From contig OW240921.1 in NCBI GenBank assembly GCA_933207985.1, forward strand, positions 1,646,234 to 1,710,233: 64,000 bases of DNA. Direction: 5' to 3'. The position numbers were made by a program, and so were the translations under genes. Position 1 is the first letter of the stretch; each line of letters opens with the position of its first letter. Under the pieces are notes generated by a model. That model ran no database searches and had not been told where the DNA came from. It saw only the letters and a list, made by a program, of their open reading frames with translations. The DNA comes from Pelobates cultripes. Its lineage: Eukaryota; Chordata; Amphibia; Anura; Pelobatidae. Positions 54,341 through 64,000 of this stretch are shown one piece after another.

Positions 54341-57300
54341 AGGCAGGGTCTGAACATTCTACATGGACAGTAAAATTACACACAGGTAGGGTCTGAACAT
54401 TCTACATGGACAGTTAAATTACACACAGGTAAGGTCTGTACATTCTATAGTGACAGTAAAATTACACACAGGTAGGGTCTGTACATTCTATAACGACAGT
54501 AAAATTACACACAGGTAGGGTCTGTACATTCTATAATGGCAGTTAAATTACACACAGGTAGGGTCTGTACATTCTATAATGGCAGTTAAATTACACACAG
54601 GTAGGGTGTGTACATTCTATAATGACAGTAAAATTACACACAGGTAGGGTCTGTACATTGTATAGTGACAGTAAAATTACACACAAGTATGGTCTGAACA
54701 TTCTATAACGACAGTAAAATTACACACAGGTAGGGTCTGTACATTCTATAACGACAGTAAAATTTCACACAGGTTGGGTCTGTACTTTCTATAATGACAG
54801 TAAAACTACACACAGGTAGGGTCTGAACATTCTATAATGACAGTTAAATTACACACAGGTTGGGTCTGTACATTCTATAACGACAGTAAAATTTCACACA
54901 GGTAGGGTCTGAACATTCTATAGTGACAGTTAAATTACACACAGGTTGGGTCTGTACATTCTATAACGACAGTAAAATTTCACACAGGTAGGGTCTGTAC
55001 ATTCTATAGTGACAGTAAAATTACACACAGGTAGGGTCTGTACATTCTATAATGGCAGTTAAATTACACACAGGTAGGGTCTGTACATTCTATAGTGACA
55101 GTAAAATTACACACAGGTAGGGTCTGTACATTCTATAATGGCAGTTAAATTACACACAGGTAGGGTCTGTACATTCTATAATGGCAGTTAAATTACACAC
55201 AGGTTGGGTCTGTACATTCTATAACGACAGTAAAATTACACACAGCTAGGGTCTGTACATTCTATAAAGACAGTAAATTTACACACAGGTAAGGTCTGTA
55301 CATGCTATAGTGACAGTAAAATTACACACAGGTAGGGTCTGTACATTCTATAATGGTAGTAAAATTACACACAGGTAGGATCTGTACATTCTATAATGAC
55401 AGTACAATTACACACAGGTTGGGTCTGTACATTCTATAATGGCAGTAAAATTACACACAGGTAGTGTCTGTGCATTCTATAATGGCAGTAAAATTACACA
55501 CAAGTTGGGTCTGTACATTCTATAGTGACAGTAAAATTACACACAGGTAGGGTCTGTACATTCTATAATGACAGTAAAATTACACACAGGTAGGGTCTGT
55601 ACATTCTATAAAGACAGTAAATTTACACAAAGGTAGGGTCTGTACATTGTATATTGACAGTAAATTTACACACAGGTAAGGTCTGTACATTCTATATTGA
55701 CAGTAAATTTACACACAGGTATGGTCTGTACATTCTATAATGGCAGTAAAATTACACACAGGTATTGTCTGTACATTCTATAATGGCAGTAAAATTACAC
55801 ACAGGTATTGTCTGTACATTCTATAATGGCAGTAAAATTACACACAGGTTGGGTCTGAACATTCTATAACGATAGTACAATTACACACAGGTAGGTTCTG
55901 AACATTCTATAATGACAGTAAAATTTCACACAGGTTGGGTCTGTACATTCTATAATGACAGTAAAACTACACACAAGTAGGGTCTGTACATTCTATAATG
56001 GCAGTAAAAGTACACACAGGTAGGGTCTGAACATTCTATAATTGCAGTAAAATTACTCACAGGTAGGGTCTGTACATTCTATAATGGCAGTACAATTACA
56101 CACAGGTAGTGTCTATACATTCTATAATGGCAGTAAAATTACACACAGGTTGGGTCTGTACATTCTATAGTGACAGTAAAATTACACACAGGTAGGGTCT
56201 GTACATTCTATAATGACAGTACAATTACTCACAGGTTGGGTCTGTACATTCTATAATGGCAGTAAAATTACACACAGGTTGGGTCTGTACATTCTATAGT
56301 GACAGTAAAATTACACACAGGTAGGGTCTGTACATTCTATAATGACAGTACAATTACTCACAGGTTGGGTCTGTACATTCTATAATGGCAGTAAAATTAC
56401 ACACAGGTAGTGTCTGTACATTCTATAATGGCAGTACAATTACACACAGGTAGGGTCTGTACATTCTATAATGACAGTACAATTACTCACAGGTCGGGTC
56501 TGTACATTTTATAATGGCAGTAAAATTACACACAGGTAGGGTCTGTACATTCTATAGTGACAGTAAAATTACACACAGGTACGGTCTGAACATTCAATAA
56601 TGGCAGTAAAATTACTCACAGGTCGGGTCTGTACATTTTATAATGGCAGTAAAATTACACACAGGTAGGGTCTGTACATTCTATAATGACAGTAAAATTT
56701 CACACAGGTTGGGTCTGTACATTCTATAATGACAGTAAAACTACACACAGGTAGGGTCTGTACATTCTATAATGGCAGTAAAAGTACACACAGGTAGGGT
56801 CTGAACATTCTATAATTGCAGTAAAATTACTCACAGGTAGGGTCTGTACATTCTATAATGGCAGTACAATTACACACAGGTAGTGTCTATACATTCTATA
56901 ATGGCAGTAAAATTACACACAGGTTGGGTCTGAACATTCTACATGGACAGTTAAATTACACACAGGTAGGGTCTGTACATTCTATAATGACAGTACAATT
57001 ACTCACAGGTTGGGTCTGTACATTCTATAATGGCAGTTAAATTACACACAGGTAGGGTCTGTACATTCTATAATGGCAGTTAAATTACACACAGGTAGGG
57101 TGTGTACATTCTATAATGGCAGTAAAATTACACACAGGTAGGGTCTGTACATTGTATAGTGACAGTAAAATTACACACAAGTATGGTCTGAACATTCTAT
57201 AACGACAATAAAATTACACACAGGTAGGGTCTGTACATTCTATAACGACAGTAAAATTTCACACAGGTTGGGTCTGTACATTCTATAGTGACAGTAAAAT

Positions 57301-60300
57301 TACACACAGGTAGGGTCTGAACATTCTATAACGACAGTAAAATTACACACAGGTAGGGTCTGTACATTCTATAATGACAGTAAAATTACACACAGGTAGG
57401 GTCTGAACATTCTATAACGACAGTTAAATTACACACAGGTTGGGTCTGTACATTCTATAACGACAGTAAAATTTCACACAGATAGGGTCTGAACATTCTA
57501 TAGTGACAGTTAAATTACACACAGGTTGGGTCTGTACATTCTATAACGACAGTAAAATTTCACACAGGTAGGGTCTGTACATTCTATAGTGACAGTAAAA
57601 TTACACACAGGTAGGGTCTGTACATTCTATAATGGCAGTTAAATTACACACAGGTAGGGTCTGAACATTCTATAGTGACAGTAAAATTACACACAGGTAG
57701 GGTCTGTACATTCTATAATGGCAGTTAAATTACACACAGGTAGGGTCTGTACATTCTATAATGGCAGTTAAATTACACACAGGTTGGGTCTGAACATTCT
57801 ATAACGACAGTACAATTACACACAGGTAGGGTCTGTACATTCTATAATGACAGTACAATTACTCACAGGTCGGGTCTGTACATTTTATAATGGCAGTAAA
57901 ATTACACACAGGTAGGGTCTGTACATTCTATAGTGACAGTAAAATTACACACAGGTACGGTCTGAACATTCAATAATGGCAGTAAAATTACTCACAGGTC
58001 GGGTCTGTACATTTTATAATGGCAGTAAAATTACACACAGGTAGGGTCTGTACATTCTATAATGACAGTAAAATTTCACACAGGTTGGGTCTGTACATTC
58101 TATAATGACAGTAAAACTACACACAGGTAGGGTCTGTACATTCTATAATGGCAGTAAAAGTACACACAGGTAGGGTCTGAACATTCTATAATTGCAGTAA
58201 AATTACTCACAGGTAGGGTCTGTACATTCTATAATGGCCGTACAATTACACACAGGTAGTGTCTATACATTCTATAATGGCAGTAAAATTACACACAGGT
58301 TGGGTCTGTACATTCTATAGTGACAGTAAAATTACACACAGGTAGGTTCTGTACATTCTATAATGACAGTACAATTACTCACAGGTTGGGTCTGTACATT
58401 CTATAATGGCAGTAAGATTACACACAGGTTGGGTCTGTACATTCTATAGTGACAGTAAAATTACACACAGGTAGGGTCTGTACATTCTATAATGACAGTA
58501 CAATTACTCACAGGTTGGGTCTGTACATTCTGTAATGGCAGTAAAATTACACACAGGTAGTGTCTGTACATTCTATAATGGCAGTACAATTACACACAGG
58601 TAGGGTCTGTACATTTTATAATGACAGTACAATTACTCACAGGTCGGGTCTGTACATTTTATAATGGCAGTAAAATTACACACAGGTAGGGTCTGTACAT
58701 TCTATAGTGACAGTAAAATTACACACAGGTACGGTCTGAACATTCAATAATGGCACTAAAATTACACACAGGTAGGGTCTGTACATTCTATAATGACAGT
58801 ACAATTACTCACAGGTTGGGTCTGTACATTCTATAATGGCAGTAAAATTACACACAGGTAGTGTCTGTACATTCTATAATGGCAGTACAATTACACACAG
58901 GTAGGGTCTGTACATTCTATAATGACAGTACAATTACTCACAGGTCGGGTCTGTACATTTTATAATGGCAGTAAAATTACACACAGGTAGGGTCTGTACA
59001 TTCTATAGTGACAGTAAAATTACACACAGGTACGGTCTGAACATTCAATAATGGCAGTAAAATTACTCACAGGTCGGGTCTGTACATTTTATAATGGCAG
59101 TAAAATTACACACAGGTAGGGTCTGTACATTCTATAATGACAGTAAAATTTCACACAGGTTGGGTCTGTACATTCTATAATGACAGTAAAACTACACACA
59201 GGTAGGGTCTGTACATTCTATAATGGCAGTAAAAGTACACACAGGTAGGGTCTGAACATTCTATAATTGCAGTAAAATTACTCACAGGTAGGGTCTGTAC
59301 ATTCTATAATGGCAGTACAATTACACACAGGTAGTGTCTATACATTCTATAATGGCAGTAAAATTACACACAGGTTGGGTCTGAACATTCTACATGGACA
59401 GTTAAATTACACACAGGTAGGGTCTGTACATTCTATAATGACAGTACAATTACTCACAGGTTGGGTATGTACATTCTATAATGGCAGTTAAATTACACAC
59501 AGGTAGGGTCTGTACATTCTATAATGGCAGTTAAATTACACACAGGTAGGGTGTGTACATTCTATAATGGCAGTAAAATTACACACAGGTAGGGTCTGTA
59601 CATTGTATAGTGACAGTAAAATTACACACAAGTATGGTCTGAACATTCTATAACGACAGTAAAATTACACACAGGTAGGGTCTGTACATTCTATAACGAC
59701 AGTAAAATTTCACACAGGTTGGGTCTGTACATTCTATAGTGACAGTAAAATTACACACAGGTAGGGTCTGAACATTCTATAACGACAGTAAAATTACACA
59801 CAGGTAGGGTCTGTACATTCTATAATGACAGTAAAATTACACACAGGTAGGGTCTGAACATTCTATAACGACAGTTAAATTACACACAGGTTGGGTCTGT
59901 ACATTCTATAACGACAGTAAAATTTCACACAGATAGGGTCTGAACATTCAATAGTGACAGTTAAATTACACACAGGTTGGGTCTGTACATTCTATAACGA
60001 CAGTAAAATTTCACACAGGTAGGGTCTGTACATTCTATAGTGACAGTAAAATTACACACAGGTAGGGTCTGTACATTCTATAATGGCAGTTAAATTACAC
60101 ACAGGTAGGGTCTGAACATTCTATAGTGACAGTAAAATTACACACAGGTAGGGTCTGTACATTCTATAATGGCAGTTAAATTACACACAGGTAGGGTCTG
60201 TACATTCTATAATGGCAGTTAAATTACACACAGGTTGGGTCTGAACATTCTATAACGACAGTACAATTACACACAGGTAGGGTCTGTACATTCTATAATG

Positions 60301-63300
60301 ACAGTACAATTACTCACAGGTCGGGTCTGTACATTTTATAATGGCAGTAAAATTACACACAGGTAGGGTCTGTACATTCTATAGTGACAGTAAAATTACA
60401 CACAGGTACGGTCTGAACATTCAGTAATGGCAGTAAAATTACTCACAGGTCGGGTCTGTAAATTTTATAATGGCAGTAAAATTACACACAGGTAGGGTCT
60501 GTACATTCTATAATGACAGTAAAATTTCACACAGGTTGGGTCTGTACATTCTATAATGACAGTAAAACTACACACAGGTAGGGTCTGTACATTCTATAAT
60601 GGCAGTAAAAGTACACACAGGTAGGGTCTGAACATTCTATAATTGCAGTAAAATTACTCACAGGTAGGGTCTGTACATTCTATAATGGCCGTACAATTAC
60701 ACACAGGTTGGGTCTGTACATTCTATAGTGACAGTAAAATTACACACAGGTAGGGTCTGAACATTCTATAACGAGAGTAAAATTACACACAGGTAGGGTC
60801 TGTACATTCTATAATGACAGTAAAATTACACACAGGTAGGGTCTGAACATTCTATAACGACAGTTAAATTACACACAGGTTGGGTCTGTACATTCTATAA
60901 CGACAGTAAAATTTCACACAGATAGGGTCTGAACATTCTATAGTGACAGTTAAATTACACACAGGTTGGGTCTGTACATTCTATAACGACAGTAAAATTT
61001 CACAGGTAGGGTCTGTACATTCTATAGTGACAGTAAAATTACACACAGGTAGGGTCTGTACATTCTATAATGGCAGTTAAATTACACACAGGTAGGGTCT
61101 GAACATTCTATAGTGACAGTAAAATTACACACAGGTAGGGTCTGTACATTCTATAATGGCAGTTAAATTACACACAGGTAGGGTCTGTACATTATATAAT
61201 GGCAGTTAAATTACACACAGGTTGGGTCTGAACATTCTATAACGACAGTACAATTACACACAGGTAGGGTCCGTACATTCTATAATGGCAGTAAAAGTAC
61301 ACACAGGTAGGGTCTGAACATTCTATAATTGCAGTAAAATTACTCACAGGTAGGGTCTGTACATTCTATAATGGCAGTACAATTACACACAGGTAGTGTC
61401 TATACATTCTATAATGGCAGTAAAATTACACACAGGTTGGGTCTGTACATTCTATAGTGACAGTAAAATTACACACAGGTAGGGTCTGTACATTCTATAA
61501 TGACAGTACAATTACTCACAGGTTGGGTCTGTACATTCTATAATGGCAGTAAAATTACACACAGGTTGGGTATGTACATTCTATAGTGACAGTAAAATTA
61601 CACACAGGTAGGGTCTGTACATTCTATAATGACAGTACAATTACTCACAGGTTGGGTCTGTACATTCTATAATGGCAGTAAAATTACACACAGGTAGTGT
61701 CTGTACATTCTATAATGGCAGTACAATTACACACAGGTAGGGTCTGTACATTCTATAATGACAGTACAATTACTCACAGGTCGGGTCTGTACATTTTATA
61801 ATGGCAGTAAAATTACACACAGGTAGGGTCTGTACATTCTATAGTGACAGTAAAATTACACACAGGTACGGTCTGAACATTCAATAATGGCAGTAAAATT
61901 ACTCACAGGTCGGGTCTGTACATTTTATAATGGCAGTAAAATTACACACAGGTAGGGTCTGTACATTCTATAATGACAGTAAAATTTCACACAGGTTGGG
62001 TCTGTACATTCTATAATGACAGTAAAACTACACACAGGTAGGGTCTGTACATTCTATAATGGCAGTAAAAGTACACACAGGTAGGGTCTGAACATTCTAT
62101 AATTGCAGTAAAATTACTCACAGGTAGGGTCTGTACATTCTATAATGGCCGTACAATTACACACAGGTAGTGTCTATACATTCTATAATGGCAGTAAAAT
62201 TACACACAGGTTGGGTCTGTACATTCTATAGTGACAGTAAAATTACACACAGGTAGGTTCTGTACATTCTATAATGACAGTACAATTACTCACAGGTTGG
62301 GTCTGTACATTCTATAATGGCAGTAAAATTACACACAGGTTGGGTCTGTACATTCTATAGTGACAGTAAAATTACACACAGGTAGGGTCTGTACATTCTA
62401 TAATGACAGTACAATTACTCACAGGTTGGGTCTGTACATTCTATAATGGCAGTAAAATTACACACAGGTAGTGTCTGTACATTCTATAATGGCAGTACAA
62501 TTACACACAGGTAGGGTCTGTACATTCTATAATGACAGTACAATTACTCACAGGTAGGGTCTGTACATTTTATAATGGCAGTAAAATTACACACAGGTAG
62601 GGTCTGTACATTCTATAGTGACAGTAAAATTACACACAGGTACGGTCTGAACATTCAATAATGGCAGTAAAATTACTCACAGGTCGGGTCTGTACATTTT
62701 ATAATGGCAGTAAAATTACACACAGGTAGGGTCTGTACATTCTATAATGACAGTAAAATTTCACACAGGTTGGGTCTGTAAATTCTATAATAACAGTAAA
62801 ACTACACACAGGTAGGGTCTGTACATTCTATAATGGCAGTAAAAGTACACACAGGTAGGGTCTGAACATTCTATAATTGCAGTAAAATTACTCACAGGTA
62901 GGGTCTGTACATTCTATAATGGCAGTACAATTACACACAGGTAGTGTCTATACATTCTATAATGGCAGTAAAATTACACACAGGTTGGGTCTGAACATTC
63001 TACATGGACAGTTAAATTACACACAGGTAGGGTCTGTACATTCTATAATGACAGTACAATTACTCACAGGTTGGGTATGTACATTCTATAATGGCAGTTA
63101 AATTACACACAGGTAGGGTCTGTACATTCTATAATGGCAGTTAAATTACACACAGGTAGGGTGTGTACATTCTATAATGGCAGTAAAATTACACACAGGT
63201 AGGGTCTGTACATTGTATAGTGACAGTAAAATTACACACAAGTATGGTCTGAACATTCTATAACGACAGTAAAATTACACACAGGTAGGGTCTGTACATT

Positions 63301-64000
63301 CTATAACGACAGTAAAATTTCACACAGGTTGGGTCTGTACATTCTATAGTGACAGTAAAATTACACACAGGTAGGGTCTGAACATTCTATAACGACAGTA
63401 AAATTACACACAGGTAGGGTCTGTACATTCTATAATGACAGTAAAATTACACACAGGTAGGGTCTGAACATTCTATAACGACAGTTAAATTACACACAGG
63501 TTGGGTCTGTACATTCTATAACGACAGTAAAATTTCACACAGATAGGGTCTGAACATTCTATAGTGACAGTTAAATTACACACAGGTTGGGTCTGTACAT
63601 TCTATAACGACAGTAAAATTTCACACAGGTAGGGTCTGTACATTCTATAGTGACAGTAAAATTACACACAGGTAGGGTCTGTACATTCTATAATGGCAGT
63701 TAAATTACACACAGGTAGGGTCTGAACATTCTATAGTGACAGTAAAATTACACACAGGTAGGGTCTGTACATTCTATAATGGCAGTTAAATTACACACAG
63801 GTAGGGTCTGTACATTCTATAATGGCAGTTAAATTACACACAGGTTGGGTCTGAACATTCTATAACGACAGTACAATTACACACAGGTAGGGTCCGTACA
63901 TTCTATAATGGCAGTAAAAGTACACACAGGTAGGGTCTGAACATTCTATAATTGCAGTAAAATTACTCACAGGTAGGGTCTGTACATTCTATAATGGCAG

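Larger units (their letters stand above)
49069..64000. repeat. Satellite array, 43-bp monomer, part 2 (about 340 copies, reaches window edge)
   Basis: Same monomer as part 1. Large higher-order copies: an identical 60-codon frame (by-product of the repeat) occurs at 56858, 59309 and 62919, that is, 2451 (57x43) and 3610 (84x43 minus 2) bases apart. The 2-bp loss is visible at about 60993, where TTTCACAGG replaces TTTCACACAGG. Three 100-bp LTR pieces are embedded. No gene is present. Confidence 0.97.

Noticed and set aside
56858..63101. Three identical 60-codon reading frames as a repeated gene
   Set aside because: They lie wholly in the 43-bp satellite. Their identity reflects block duplication and the peptide simply mirrors the repeat.
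43028..64000. CRISPR array
   Set aside because: The repeats abut without unique spacers, the unit is 43 bp throughout, and the sequence is from a eukaryote.
1..64000. tRNA, rRNA or other standard RNA genes
   Set aside because: None recognised by eye. The only RNA motifs supported are the two hammerheads.

Overview
This window is a repeat-packed piece of a large eukaryotic (vertebrate) genome, most probably an amphibian. There are no bacterial-type genes. The case for a frog rests on the repeat mix: Gmr1-like Ty3/gypsy elements, CR1/L2 LINEs, Penelope-like elements with hammerhead ribozymes, and hAT-type non-autonomous DNA elements carrying long (TG)n cores. The species cannot be named from the sequence. 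A run of 100 N at 16607-16706 is an assembly gap.

The only host coding sequence I can support is two exons of an alpha-tectorin-like gene on the + strand. The first (5269-5422) is the end of a NIDO domain and the second (8528-8695) is a VWF type C domain. Both have AG/GT borders and their phases match. The intron between them holds a 13-bp minisatellite and a complete 1.6-kb hAT element. A 20-bp minisatellite (9601-10659) and about 2.5 kb of apparently non-coding sequence follow.

Region 1-5018 starts with the tail of a hAT element inserted into a Gmr1-like Ty3/gypsy retrotransposon. Its domains run gag (SCAN-like, CCHC), protease, integrase, reverse transcriptase, RNase H, then the 3' LTR. 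Integrase before RT is the copia-like order that defines the Gmr1 group. Related but decayed copies lie on the - strand at 17.9-24.1 kb, 29.6-32.0 kb and 36.9-38.3 kb, with many separate LTR pieces at 13.2-14.0, 24.1-29.4, 32.8-33.2, 35.6-36.9 and 38.6-42.2 kb.

Region 13-43 kb is a nest of insertions. It holds a CR1 LINE split by DNA elements and the gap; a 5'-truncated Penelope element with a 14-bp target duplication, ~370-bp inverted terminal repeats and a hammerhead; a second Penelope element on the - strand with its own hammerhead; four hAT-type elements with 8-bp target duplications; and a palindromic MITE.

Region 43.0-64.0 kb is one tandem array of a 43-bp satellite monomer (roughly 470 copies here, running off the right edge). 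A 502-bp solo LTR with a GACAG target duplication interrupts it at 48567-49068. A 100-bp piece of that LTR recurs three times further on as part of higher-order repeats. Period arithmetic (860, 1419, 2451, 3610 bp and a 602-bp difference) fits whole numbers of monomers, pointing to recent segmental amplification by unequal exchange or a similar process.
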